From assembly GCF_900099965.1 (NCBI RefSeq), contig NZ_FNDJ01000040.1:26721-90720 (forward strand): a stretch of 64,000 nt of DNA, in the 5' to 3' direction. The notes beneath the pieces are model-generated. The model saw only the letters and a program-made list of their open reading frames with translations, ran no database searches and was not told the DNA's origin. Source of the stretch: Nonomuraea jiangxiensis. GTDB taxonomy: Bacteria > Actinomycetota > Actinomycetes > Streptosporangiales > Streptosporangiaceae. Of this stretch, positions 23,924 to 32,105 are shown piece after piece (position 1 is the first letter of the stretch; every line of letters starts with the position of its first letter). A program made the translations under genes and the position numbers.

Positions 23924-24277
23924 GGCCCCGGCCAGCCCGGCGGCGAGCATGGTCGCCATCGTGCCGTGATACCAGGTGAGCAGCGCGTTCTCGCCGCCCG
24001 CGCGAAACGCCACCGCCATGATTCCCAGCAGCACCCCGGCCAGCGCGCCCGCGTGCGTGTAGATCAGCCCGTCCCAGGCCCACGCCCGGCCGGACAGCGC
24101 GCCGACGGCGCCGGTGAGCATGGCCGCGGCGCACAACGTCTCGACGATCACCGCCGGGACGATCACGGGCTGGTGCAGCGGGCCGAGCGCGACCCCGGCG
24201 TGCGACAGCCCGAAGCAGGCGAAGACCAGCAGGTAGACCAGCGAGAGCAGGCCCAGCGCCCGGCGGAGTGCGTCCAT
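23897..24277 (-). CDS. Four-helix membrane protein
   Basis: This is a 126-residue membrane protein with about four helices (LLSLVYLLVFACFGLSHAGVA, VIVPAVIVETLCAAAMLTGAVGA, LIYTHAGALAGVLLGIMAVAF, GTMATMLAAGLAGAFYVSRVRR). ATG at 24277 follows GTGGAGG closely; the longer frame to 24439 has no ribosome binding site and poor codon bias. Its last codons and stop come from the second copy of the 29-bp duplication. The family is unnamed to me and its role unknown. Confidence 0.72.
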   Translation of the reverse strand: MDALRRALGLLSLVYLLVFACFGLSHAGVALGPLHQPVIVPAVIVETLCAAAMLTGAVGALSGRAWAWDGLIYTHAGALAGVLLGIMAVAFRAGGENALLTWYHGTMATMLAAGLAGAFYVSRVRR

Positions 24278-24586
24278 GGCCTCCACGGTCGCAGCCGGGC
24301 CCGCCCCCGCCATCGTCCCTGGGGAGGTGGCGCGGATACGTCCTGCGCAGTAGGCGGCAGCCGGCGCACGAGGCGGACCACCCCGTCGATGGTCACCCGG
24401 GCATGAACGCTCGGCGGGCGAATCCGATCGGGAAATCACGCGAGGCGAATTCCGGAAACTTTCTCGATCGCCCGGGAGTCGTACAGGTGGGGCAGCGTTG
24501 GAAATCCGGGGGGAATCGCGCGGTGCGTTCCTCCTGCGACGCGTCAGGGGGCCCGATTTCTTTGGAAACGGGGAAAGGACTCGACA
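24278..24586. other. Intergenic region before the DyP peroxidase gene
   Basis: This 309-base space separates two divergent genes. It should hold the promoters of both. The segment around 24450-24490 (GGAAACT followed about 15 bases later by GTCGTA) is reminiscent of an ECF-type promoter, but the match is weak. No additional gene is supported. Confidence 0.4.
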
Positions 24587-25957
24587 ATGCCTGTCGACCT
24601 GAACAACGCACTACCACTGGCCTGGGACTCGGCCACGCTCGACGCGGACACGAAGGCGATGCTGGACAACCTCCAGCCGAACATCCTGCGCGCTCACGTG
24701 CGCGAGCACATGTCCGTCCTGTTCGTCCGGTTCAACGACGTGGCCGAGGGCAGGGCCTACCTGCGGCGTCTCGCGGTCACGAAGATGAAGTCCGCGCTCA
24801 GGCACCTGCGGGAAGTGCGCGACTTCGCCGCTCAGGGGCGGCGCGGCAGCCCGTACGTGGGCGTCGGGATCAGCAAGGCCGGATACCGCGACCTCGGCCA
24901 CTCGGTCGAGGAGGTGCGCGCGTTCGGCGACAAGGCGTTCCGCGACGGCATGAAGCGGCGGCTCGCCGAGGTGAACGACCCGCCGGTGGAGCAGTGGGAA
25001 TGGGTCTACCAGCGGGAGATCCACGCCGTCATCCTGATCGGGGACGACGAGCCGGACACGGTGGCGGCGCTGCGCGAGGAGATCGTCGGGGACCTGCCGG
25101 ACAGCGCCAGGCTGCTCGGTGAGGAGACCGGGACGGGCATGCGCAACCCGGCCGGCGACGGGATCGAGCACTTCGGTTACGTGGACGGCCGCAGCCAGCC
25201 GCTGTTCCTGAAGGACGAGGTGGACAGGGAGCCGAAAAAGCACTGGAACCCGGCGTTCCCGCTGTCGAACATCCTGGTTCCCGACCCCTTCGCCCCCAAC
25301 CCGGTCCGTCACCACGGCAGCTACCTGGTGTTCAGGAAGCTGGAGCAGAACGTCCGGGCGTTCAAGGAGATCGAGCAGGAGCTGGCCGACAGCCTCGGCC
25401 TGGCCGGCGACGACCGCGAACGGGCCGGCGCGCTGCTCGTCGGCCGCTTCGAGGACGGCACGCCGCTGACCTCGAAGCCCAGGGGCGCCGGCGGGCCGGT
25501 GAGCAACGACTTCACCTTCGACGCCGACGACGGCACCAAGTGCCCGTTCAGCGCGCACGTCAGGAAGACCAACCCCCGTTCCTTCGGGCGTGAGGTGCTG
25601 ATGGCCCGGCGTGGCCAGACCTACGGCGAGCGTTCCGACCAGCCGTGGGACGACTCCCCGCCGGAGGCCCGGCCGAGGGGGGACGTGGGGCTGCTGTTCA
25701 TGGCCTTCAACAGCAGCCTGGTGGACCAGTTCGAGTTCACGCAGCAGCAGTGGGCGGACAATCCTGATTTCGAGAGGCCGGCGACCGGCCACGATCCGGT
25801 CATCGGGCAGGGGGATCGCGACATCAAGGTCACCTACCCCAAGGCCTGGGGCAAGCCCGAGATGTCGGAACCGCAGGCCCAGGTGGCTCAGACGGTCACG
25901 ATGAAGGGCGGCGAATACTTCTTCGCGCCTTCCCTGGCCTACCTGCGCAACCTGTGA
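24587..25957 (+). CDS. DyP-type heme peroxidase
   Basis: This is a 456-residue dye-decolorizing peroxidase. The diagnostic GxxDG motif is GYVDG with catalytic Asp200 (in EHFGYVDGRSQP), and the proximal heme ligand is His324 in CPFSAHVRKTNPR. The length and the inserted segments fit the larger class of DyP enzymes (older type C/D) found in actinomycetes, which have higher activity than the encapsulin-associated type. There is no Tat or Sec signal peptide and no encapsulin gene next to it, so it is probably cytoplasmic and free. ATG at 24587 follows AAAGGA. The gene appears monocistronic and is followed by a GC-rich hairpin. Confidence 0.92.
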   Translation: MPVDLNNALPLAWDSATLDADTKAMLDNLQPNILRAHVREHMSVLFVRFNDVAEGRAYLRRLAVTKMKSALRHLREVRDFAAQGRRGSPYVGVGISKAGYRDLGHSVEEVRAFGDKAFRDGMKRRLAEVNDPPVEQWEWVYQREIHAVILIGDDEPDTVAALREEIVGDLPDSARLLGEETGTGMRNPAGDGIEHFGYVDGRSQPLFLKDEVDREPKKHWNPAFPLSNILVPDPFAPNPVRHHGSYLVFRKLEQNVRAFKEIEQELADSLGLAGDDRERAGALLVGRFEDGTPLTSKPRGAGGPVSNDFTFDADDGTKCPFSAHVRKTNPRSFGREVLMARRGQTYGERSDQPWDDSPPEARPRGDVGLLFMAFNSSLVDQFEFTQQQWADNPDFERPATGHDPVIGQGDRDIKVTYPKAWGKPEMSEPQAQVAQTVTMKGGEYFFAPSLAYLRNL

Positions 25958-25966
25958 GATCGCGCT

Positions 25967-25995
25967 GAGGGCGGGCCGCCCGGCGGCCCGCCCTC
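25967..25995 (+). terminator. GC-rich hairpin after the DyP gene
   Basis: GAGGGCGGGCC (25967-25977) pairs perfectly with GGCCCGCCCTC (25985-25995) around a 7-base loop, ten bases after the stop codon. There is no T tract, as in many high-GC terminators. Confidence 0.6.
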
Positions 25996-26068
25996 GGCAT
26001 GACTGGCGGCGGCGGGGGCTCGGGGGTTTTGGGGCGACCTAAAATCAGGTCTTCGGGGGAGATCTGAC

Positions 26069-27865
26069 ATGCTGCGAGCCTTTTTCCGTACCGAGGCGGG
26101 GAGCACAAGCGTGCTGCTCACCGCCACCGTGCTGGCCCTGCTGTGGGCCAATTCGCCGTGGGGGCACACCTACGAGGCGTTCTGGCACACCCACATGGGG
26201 ATCTCCTTCGGCGACGCGCGCTTCTCGCTGGATCTGCGGCACTGGGTCAACGACGGCCTCATGACCGTCTTCTTCTTCCTCATCGGGCTGGAGGTCTCCT
26301 ACGAGGTAAGGCTCGGGCAGTTGCGCAACCGGCGGCTGATCGCCGTGCCCGCCGTGGCGGCGTTCGGCGGGATGCTCGTACCGGCCGGGATCTACCTGCT
26401 GCTCAACTACGGCGGGCCGGCGGCCGGCGGGTGGGGGGTGCCGATCGCCACCGACACCGCCTTCGTGCTGGGCGTGCTGGCCGTGGTCGGCGCCCGGTGC
26501 CCCGATCCGCTGCGGGCCTTCCTGCTGACGCTGGCCATCGTGGACGACGTGCTCGCCATCATGATCATCGCGATCTTCTACACGGCCAGCCTCTCCGTTC
26601 CCGCCCTGCTCGCCGCCATCGTGCTGCTCGGGGCCGTGGTGACCCTGCGGTGGCTGAGGATCTGGCGGGCGCCGGCGTACATCGTGCTGGGGTTCGCGTT
26701 GTGGGTGGCCACGCTGCAGAGCGGAATCCACCCGACGCTCGTGGGCATCGCGATGGGGATGCTGGTCTTCGTGTACGCGCCCAGCGACCAGAAACTGCTG
26801 CTGGCCGGCGAGGCCGTGCACGGGTTCACCAGCGATCCCAGCGCGGAGCGCGCCAGGGAGGCCGCCCGGCGGGTGCAGCGGGCCGTCTCCGTGAACGAGC
26901 GGCTGCAACTGCGGTTGCACCCGTGGAGCAGCCACGTGATCGTGCCGGTCTTCGCCCTGGCCAACGCCGGCGTCCGGCTCGACGCGGAGATCCTGCGGGC
27001 CGCGCTGACCTCGCCGGTCACCATCGGGGTGGCGCTGGGGCTGCTGGCCGGGAAGTTCCTCGGGATCTCGCTCGGCACGTGGCTGCCGCTGCGCTTCGGG
27101 TGGGGCATCCTGCCGGGGAACCTGGTGTGGGGGCAACTGCTGGGCGGGGCCGCGGTGTCCGGGATCGGGTTCACGGTGGCGCTGTTCATCGTGGACCTGG
27201 CCTTCAAGGACCAGGCCCTGCACGACCAGGCGAAGATCGGCATCCTGGCGGGGTCGCTGCTGGCGGCCGTGCTGGGGTGGGTGATCTTCAAGCTGGCCTG
27301 GGACCGGGGCGGAGTCTGCGCGCCGCCCGAGGCCGAGCCCGCCGAGGAGCTGCCCGAGGTGCTCTCGGTGCCCGTCGGGCCGACGGACCACGTACGGGGG
27401 CCGGCGGACGCCCGGGTGACGATCGTGGAGTACGGGGACTTCGAGTGCCCGTACTGCGGCCGGCTCCATCCCGTCCTGGAGGAGCTGCTGCGCAAGCACG
27501 CCGACGTGCGGCTGGTGTTCCGGCACTTCCCGCTGCGTACCCTGCACCCGCGGGCCGCCCCGGCCGCGATCGTGTCGGAGGCCGCCGCCGAGCGGGGCAG
27601 GTTCTGGGAGATGCATGATGTCCTCTACGACAACCAGCGCTTCCTCACCGACGCCGACCTGGAGCAGTACGCCGCCGAGATGGACGTCGTCCCCTGGTCG
27701 AACGTGCCGGGCCACGTCGCCAGGATCGCGCTCGACGAGGAGTCCGGCCGCGACAGCGGCGTGCGCGGCACTCCCACCCTCTTCCTGAACGGGATCCGCT
27801 ACCAGGGCCCGCTCGATCTGGACTCGATCGACCGCGCAGTGGCGAATCTACGCAAATCCCCGTAG
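26069..27865 (+). CDS. nhaA: NhaA sodium/proton antiporter fused to a DsbA/thioredoxin domain
   Basis: This is a 598-residue fusion. Residues about 1-410 are an NhaA antiporter exchanging sodium for protons across the membrane, with the ion-binding pair Asp159-Asp160 in LAIVDDVLAI and the start FRTEAGSTSVLLTATVLALLWANSPW typical of NhaA. After a short Pro/Glu linker, residues about 435-595 form a DsbA-like thioredoxin domain with the redox motif CPYC (Cys460, Cys463) in VEYGDFECPYCGR and the cis-proline region GVRGTPTLFLNG. This fusion is known in actinobacteria; how the redox domain serves transport is unresolved. ATG at 26069 follows GGGGGAG. Confidence 0.92.
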   Translation: MLRAFFRTEAGSTSVLLTATVLALLWANSPWGHTYEAFWHTHMGISFGDARFSLDLRHWVNDGLMTVFFFLIGLEVSYEVRLGQLRNRRLIAVPAVAAFGGMLVPAGIYLLLNYGGPAAGGWGVPIATDTAFVLGVLAVVGARCPDPLRAFLLTLAIVDDVLAIMIIAIFYTASLSVPALLAAIVLLGAVVTLRWLRIWRAPAYIVLGFALWVATLQSGIHPTLVGIAMGMLVFVYAPSDQKLLLAGEAVHGFTSDPSAERAREAARRVQRAVSVNERLQLRLHPWSSHVIVPVFALANAGVRLDAEILRAALTSPVTIGVALGLLAGKFLGISLGTWLPLRFGWGILPGNLVWGQLLGGAAVSGIGFTVALFIVDLAFKDQALHDQAKIGILAGSLLAAVLGWVIFKLAWDRGGVCAPPEAEPAEELPEVLSVPVGPTDHVRGPADARVTIVEYGDFECPYCGRLHPVLEELLRKHADVRLVFRHFPLRTLHPRAAPAAIVSEAAAERGRFWEMHDVLYDNQRFLTDADLEQYAAEMDVVPWSNVPGHVARIALDEESGRDSGVRGTPTLFLNGIRYQGPLDLDSIDRAVANLRKSP

Positions 27866-27902
27866 CGTCGAAAGGTCGTCTTCCAGCACCACCGGAGCTC
27901 TC

Positions 27903-28553
27903 GTGCCCCCTGCATACGTTGTGACCAGCATCATCGCCTTCGTCATCATGGCCGTCGTCCTGATCGCCGGCATCGTCGTGACCACGATGAGAAGACGCGA
28001 CCACGGGCGGGCCGCGATCCTGGGAATGACAGGCTGCATCGTGCTCCTGCTGGGGGTGCTGTTCAACGTGTTGTACAGCTTCCTCCTCCCGACGATGAGC
28101 GCGACGTACGGGCTCAACCCCCTGTCGCTGTCGGCGATCTTCACCATGGTCTCGGTGCTCTTCCAGGCGGTCGGCATCGGGCTGCTCATCGGGGGCGTGG
28201 TCGCCCGCCGGAACGCGCCGCAACCGGCCCAGCCGCAGGGCGTGGGCTGGCAGCAGCCCGCACAGAACTGGTCCCACGGCCCGCAGCAGCCCACCGAGCA
28301 GTGGCCACCTCACGATCCGCAGCAGCCCGCCCAGTGGCCGCACCAGACTCCCCAGCAGCCTCCCGCCCAGACTGCCGCCCAGCAGCCCCCTCTGCAGCCC
28401 CAGGCCCAGCAACCTCTGGCCCAGCAACCTCTGGCCCAGCAACCTGCCCAGCAGCCTCCCGCCCAGGAGCCGCCTGGGTGGCAGTCCCCCGCGCAGCAGC
28501 CGCCCGGGTGGCAGCCGCGGCAGCAGTCGCCCTTTGGCGAGGGTCAGGGCTGA
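27903..28553 (+). CDS. Membrane protein with a Gln/Pro-rich repeat tail
   Basis: This is a 216-residue protein in two parts. Residues 1-105 hold three hydrophobic helices (VTSIIAFVIMAVVLIAGIVVTTM, ILGMTGCIVLLLGVLFNVLYSFLL, FTMVSVLFQAVGIGLLIGGVV). Residues about 108-216 are almost entirely Gln, Pro, Ala and Trp in imperfect QQPxAQ/QQPPGW repeats, an intrinsically disordered tail probably on the cytoplasmic side. The DNA for the tail contains short exact repeats near 28400-28450. The start is GTG at 27903. Similar tails occur on actinobacterial membrane proteins of the DUF4190/interferon-induced-like kind, but I cannot assign the family. Confidence 0.68.
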   Translation: MPPAYVVTSIIAFVIMAVVLIAGIVVTTMRRRDHGRAAILGMTGCIVLLLGVLFNVLYSFLLPTMSATYGLNPLSLSAIFTMVSVLFQAVGIGLLIGGVVARRNAPQPAQPQGVGWQQPAQNWSHGPQQPTEQWPPHDPQQPAQWPHQTPQQPPAQTAAQQPPLQPQAQQPLAQQPLAQQPAQQPPAQEPPGWQSPAQQPPGWQPRQQSPFGEGQG

Positions 28554-28588
28554 CCGGGACGCGGAACGCGACGGCTCTCAGGTTCGTC

Positions 28589-29359
28589 TCAGGTTCGTCT
28601 CAGGTACTCCTCCCAGGTGGTGTCGCCCGAAGGCCGCGCCTTCGTGGTCAGGTGCCCGGCTCTGAAGGCCCGGCCGAGCCTGCCCGGCACCCGGAGCCGC
28701 AGCACCCGCCTGCGCAGCCCGCGAGCCCGCAGCCAGGACTCGGCGAGCTCGGCCATCGTACGTACCTCCGGCCCGCCGAACTCCTCGATCTGGTCGCCGG
28801 GGCCGCGCCCGACCAGTGACACGAGATGCCGGGCCAGGTCACCGGCGTCCACCGGCTGGGCGGGGATCCCCGGGTCGGCGACCACCACGCCGACCCGGGC
28901 CATCGCGCGCAGCGCCTCCACCACGAACCCGTGGAACTGCGTGCCCCGGACGATCGTCCACGGCACGCCGCCCTCACTGACGAGCCGCTCCGCGCGTACC
29001 TTCGTACGGAAATAGCCCCAGGGCACCTGGTCCGCGCCCACGATCGAGAGGTAGATCAGGTGCCTCACGCCGACCTGACGGGCGGCCGCGAGCAGTGCGG
29101 ACGTCCCGTCAAGCTCGACCTTGAGCGTGTAGCGGCCCTTGTACGGCGCCGAGGCCAGATGCACGATCACGTCCACTCCTGCCACGGCCTCCGCCACGCC
29201 CTGTCCGGTGGTCAGGTCCGCGACCACCCATCGCACGCCGCCGGCGTCGGGCCGCGCGGCACGGCTGACCGCCCGTACCTCGAACCCCGCCCCGACCAGT
29301 TCCTGCAGGAGAGGACGGCCGAGCCGCCCGCTGCCACCCGTCACGAGTACCGAAGTCAT
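28589..29359 (-). CDS. Atypical SDR / NmrA-like NAD(P)-binding protein
   Basis: This is a 256-residue Rossmann protein with VLVTGGSGRLGRPLLQELVGAG at the start and the second-strand VRWVVADLTTG. Next come VDVIVHLASAPYKG and HLIYLSIVGADQVPWGYFRTKVRAERLV, where the catalytic Tyr-x-x-x-Lys pattern is altered to YFRTK. This is the layout of atypical SDRs related to NmrA and complex I NDUFA9-like proteins, which often bind cofactor without a known reaction. ATG at 29359 opens the Rossmann strand; the longer frame to 29395 lacks support. It converges on the Gln/Pro-rich protein gene. Confidence 0.8.
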   Translation of the reverse strand: MTSVLVTGGSGRLGRPLLQELVGAGFEVRAVSRAARPDAGGVRWVVADLTTGQGVAEAVAGVDVIVHLASAPYKGRYTLKVELDGTSALLAAARQVGVRHLIYLSIVGADQVPWGYFRTKVRAERLVSEGGVPWTIVRGTQFHGFVVEALRAMARVGVVVADPGIPAQPVDAGDLARHLVSLVGRGPGDQIEEFGGPEVRTMAELAESWLRARGLRRRVLRLRVPGRLGRAFRAGHLTTKARPSGDTTWEEYLRRT

Positions 29360-29440
29360 GCCATCCGGACGGGACAGCCCGGAAAAGTGTGACAATGGGG
29401 GTCATCATCGAAACAGCCCACAGCACCGCCTGAGGGAAAC

Positions 29441-29782
29441 ATGAATCGAGATCAGCCTGGCCGTCAGGAGCCGGATCCCAACCAGACGATCAGGGTCCGC
29501 TACCCCCATCCGACCCCTCCTCCCAGCGAAGAACCGCCCTCGACGCAGCGCCTGCCGTACACGCCGGACATGCTCCCCGACGTGTCCCACTACGAGGCCA
29601 AGCCGCGCAAGTCCGCCTGGTGGTGGATGATCCTGGTCGGCGGGCTCCTGCTGCTGATCGCGGCCCTGGCCGTGGCGGCGATCCTGTGGGCACGCAGCAC
29701 CGCCGACAACGAGCCCGCCGCCGGGACCCGCGCGGCGATCACCCTCGACCATGAACAAGGGCAGGAGGAGCAGGGTCGCTGA
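29441..29782 (+). CDS. Single-pass membrane protein with Pro-rich amino terminus
   Basis: This is a 113-residue protein of unknown function. A charged, proline-rich cytoplasmic segment (residues 1-58) precedes one membrane helix (SAWWWMILVGGLLLLIAALAVAAILWA, about 58-84) and a short acidic outside tail. Codon bias supports expression. Its stop codon lies inside the inverted repeat that precedes the WYL regulator gene, so the two are closely linked and may form an operon. Confidence 0.62.
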   Translation: MNRDQPGRQEPDPNQTIRVRYPHPTPPPSEEPPSTQRLPYTPDMLPDVSHYEAKPRKSAWWWMILVGGLLLLIAALAVAAILWARSTADNEPAAGTRAAITLDHEQGQEEQGR

Positions 29783-29796
29783 CAGGTAGTGTCAGC
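29778..29796. promoter_or_regulatory. Inverted repeat just before the WYL regulator start
   Basis: GCTGACA-GGTAG-TGTCAGC is a perfect 7-bp inverted repeat with a 5-base spacer, ending five bases before the WYL gene ATG. Its position over the probable transcription start suggests an autoregulatory operator of the WYL protein. Confidence 0.6.
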
Positions 29797-29801
29797 GTTG
29801 T

Positions 29802-30779
29802 ATGCGCGCTTCCCGTCTCGTCTCCATCCTCCTGCTCCTGCAGACGCGGGGCCGGATGACCGCCCGCGAGCTGGCCGAGCGTCTGGAGGTCTCGGTACGC
29901 ACCATTTACCGCGACGTCGAGTCCCTGCACGCCGCGGGCATCCCCCTGTACGGCGACGCCGGCCGCAGCGGCGGCTACCAACTGCTCGACGGCTACCGCA
30001 CCCGGCTCACCGGGCTGACCACGGACGAGGCCGAGTCCCTGTTCCTGGCGGGCCTGCCGGGGCCCGCGGCCGAACTGGGGCTGGGCGCCGTGGTGGCCGC
30101 GGCGCAGCTCAAGCTCATGGCCGCGCTGCCGGTCGAGCTGCGTGACCGCGCGGGGCGCATCCAGGAGCGCTTCCACCTCGACGCGCCCACCTGGTACCGC
30201 GATCCGGAGCCGGTGACCTACCTGTCCGCCGTGGCCGACGCGGTCTGGAACGAACGGCGCATCCAGGTCAGATACCGCCGGTGGCAGGCGCCCCAGGAGG
30301 TGGAGCGGCGGCTGGAGCCGTACGGGCTGGTGGTCAAGGCCGGGCGGTGGTATTTGGTGGCGCGGGCGGGCGAGTCCGTACGGACCTACCGCGTCTCGCA
30401 GATCCTCGACCTGCACCCGCTCCCGGAGAGGTTCGCCAGGCCGGACGGCTTCGACCTGGCGGCTTACTGGCAGGGTTACCTGGAGGAGTTCGAGGCCCGG
30501 CTGAGGTGGGGCGAGGCGGTGGTCCGGCTGTCACCGGCCGGGCTGAAGCGGCTGGCCGACCTCATGACCCCGGGCATGGTGACGGCGGCGCAGGAGAGCG
30601 CGCAGCCGCCGGACGAGGAGGGCTGGACACGGGTCACGGTGCCGATCGAGTCGATCGAGCACGCGCTCGGCGAGTTCCTCAGGCTGGGCACGGATGCCGA
30701 GGTGCTCGCGCCCACCGAGCTGCGCGAGCGGGTAGCCACCACCGCAGCGGAACTCGCCGCCCGCTACCGCTTCTCCTAG
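29802..30779 (+). CDS. WYL-domain transcriptional regulator (YafY type)
   Basis: This is a 325-residue regulator: winged helix-turn-helix at residues 1-60 (MRASRLVSILLLLQTRGRMTARELAERLEVSVRTIYRDVESL), then a WYL domain at about 140-215 (LEPYGLVVKAGRWYLVAR) and a WYL C-terminal extension to the end. It is about as similar in layout to the regulator at 15118-16062 as two family paralogs usually are. ATG at 29802 opens the HTH directly. No target gene is obvious downstream. Confidence 0.86.
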   Translation: MRASRLVSILLLLQTRGRMTARELAERLEVSVRTIYRDVESLHAAGIPLYGDAGRSGGYQLLDGYRTRLTGLTTDEAESLFLAGLPGPAAELGLGAVVAAAQLKLMAALPVELRDRAGRIQERFHLDAPTWYRDPEPVTYLSAVADAVWNERRIQVRYRRWQAPQEVERRLEPYGLVVKAGRWYLVARAGESVRTYRVSQILDLHPLPERFARPDGFDLAAYWQGYLEEFEARLRWGEAVVRLSPAGLKRLADLMTPGMVTAAQESAQPPDEEGWTRVTVPIESIEHALGEFLRLGTDAEVLAPTELRERVATTAAELAARYRFS

Positions 30780-31182
30780 AGGACGCGCCACCGTCCGGGC
30801 CGCTCCCCCTGCTCGGCGCCGGGGTCGAGGCGCTGACGCACGGCGCGGGGTGGGCAGCGATCGGCCTGCCGCCGACGCCCGCTCCGCCATCTGGCGCAGG
30901 CCGACGAGTGAGACGGGAACGCCCACAACGTCGCAACCTGCACCATCTGCACACCCGCCACGTCCATGGCCACCGACCGACGCGAACGCTGGTGGCACCA
31001 CCTGGCGGATTACCACGCGCGCCCCCGCCGGACGTGCCCGTGCTTGCTCACGATCACCACCAAACAAGCAAGTGTGGGCAAGCTCACAGCAAAGAAGAGG
31101 AATCACCGCTTCGCGCGGACGGTTGCAGCCGATCGACTGACCAAACAGGCCAGCCTCGCAAACGCCATTGGCGGAGGTTCTC
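30780..31182. other. Intergenic region between the WYL gene and the SPW gene
   Basis: About 400 bases without a supported gene. A frame from ATG 30966 (MATDRRERWWHHLADYHARP) has no ribosome binding site and reads out of phase through the SPW gene, so it is not called. The last 100 bases are less GC-rich and probably contain the SPW promoter. Confidence 0.45.
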
Positions 31183-31536
31183 ATGAAGGCATGGTCACGC
31201 TGGCAGGACTGGGTGCTCCTGGTCGCCGGCCTCTACGCGGCTCTCTCCCCGATCTGGGTGAACAGCGTCTCCGGCGCGATGCCCTCACTGATCGTCCTGG
31301 GCGCGCTCACCGCGATCACCTCGCTGGTGTCCCTCGGCTACCCGGGCACGGTCGCGACGGAGTGGCTCAACGCCCTCTGGGGCGTGCTGCTGTTCATCGC
31401 ACCGTGGGCTCTGACGTACACGCAGTCCCAGGGGGCGTCGTGGACGTCCTGGGTCGTCGGGGTCATCACGGTGGCACTCAGCCTCACAGCGGTCCCCGTC
31501 AGCCGCGCGGCACACCGGCAGGCAATCCAGCACTGA
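31183..31536 (+). CDS. SPW repeat membrane protein
   Basis: This is a 117-residue protein made of two copies of the SPW motif unit: WQDWVLLVAGLYAALSPIWV near the start and TEWLNALWGVLLFIAPWALTYT later, giving about four membrane helices. The SPW family is of unknown function. ATG at 31183 follows GGAGG by five bases, so the in-frame upstream ATG at 31168 is rejected. It is flanked by intergenic regions and seems monocistronic. Confidence 0.85.
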   Translation: MKAWSRWQDWVLLVAGLYAALSPIWVNSVSGAMPSLIVLGALTAITSLVSLGYPGTVATEWLNALWGVLLFIAPWALTYTQSQGASWTSWVVGVITVALSLTAVPVSRAAHRQAIQH

Positions 31537-32003
31537 CACACAAGCACCCACCCCAGGGCCGGACCCCGTGGTCCGGCCCTTTCGCATGCCGCCCCCCATA
31601 GGCCGCCTCCCGCAGCCCCACTAGCTCCCCTCTGCACCATCACGCGAGCCACCTCCACCGACCTCGCGACTCACTGACCCACCTCCACCGACCCCGGCGA
31701 CCCCACTGACCCACCTCCCCCGACCCCGGCGACCCACCACCTGCGACCGCCCCCGGAGATCATCGACCCACCCACTCCCATGAGCGTCGCCCAGGCGAAG
31801 AAGCCTGACGGCCGATCGAGTCCTCCGGACCTCGGCTCCCCCACTCTCCAATCCCCTGACCCCTCCCCCGGGATCCCCGTCCACAGAACCCGATTCGGCA
31901 CCCTCCCCATCCACAGAACCGGATTCGGCCCCTCCCCGCCCCGCCCAACCACAGCATCCTCGTTTCCACACCGACGACATCACCCACGGAGAGGAAGCAC
32001 AGG
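31537..32003. repeat. C-rich intergenic region with short tandem repeats
   Basis: This 467-base gap carries no supported gene. It contains a 32-base unit repeated from 31672 to 31735 (CACTGACCCACCTCC followed by CCGACCCCGGCGAC) and a 30-base unit repeated from 31880 to 31939 (TCCACAGAACC plus GATTCGG). The plus strand is strongly C-rich. Confidence 0.7.
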
Positions 32004-32105
32004 ATGCCCGGAGGCCCGCCCACGCTGGGGTTCAGCCTGATCATCTACGCGATGGTCGGCCTGGTGACGCTGATCTCGCTCAAGCTGAGGAGGAGGCGCC
32101 GGTGA
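32004..32105 (+). CDS. 33-residue single-helix membrane peptide coupled to a glycosyltransferase
   Basis: The reading frame ATG 32004 to TGA 32105 encodes 33 residues: a short Gly/Pro-rich head, one membrane helix (GFSLIIYAMVGLVTLISLKL) and a terminal run of five arginines. GAGGAAG lies upstream of the ATG. The stop codon overlaps the GTG start of the glycosyltransferase gene by three bases in a GTGA arrangement, so translation should be coupled. The positive carboxyl end predicts an outside amino terminus and cytoplasmic tail. It may be a subunit or stabiliser of the glycosyltransferase. Confidence 0.62.
   Translation: MPGGPPTLGFSLIIYAMVGLVTLISLKLRRRRR

Noticed and set aside
24450..24490. 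ECF-type promoter before the DyP gene
   Set aside because: GGAAACT and GTCGTA are only loosely similar to a GGAAC/GTC consensus and lie more than 90 bases from the start; similar matches are frequent by chance.
24587..25957. Encapsulin cargo system with the DyP peroxidase
   Set aside because: No encapsulin gene lies next to it, and the protein is of the larger DyP class without a visible cargo-loading tail.
15118..30779. The two WYL regulators as a recent duplication
   Set aside because: They share only the family layout; HTH and WYL regions differ at many positions and no flanking DNA is shared.
30966..31601. Small basic protein frame beginning MATDRRERWW
   Set aside because: No ribosome binding site; the frame reads out of phase through the SPW gene and beyond.
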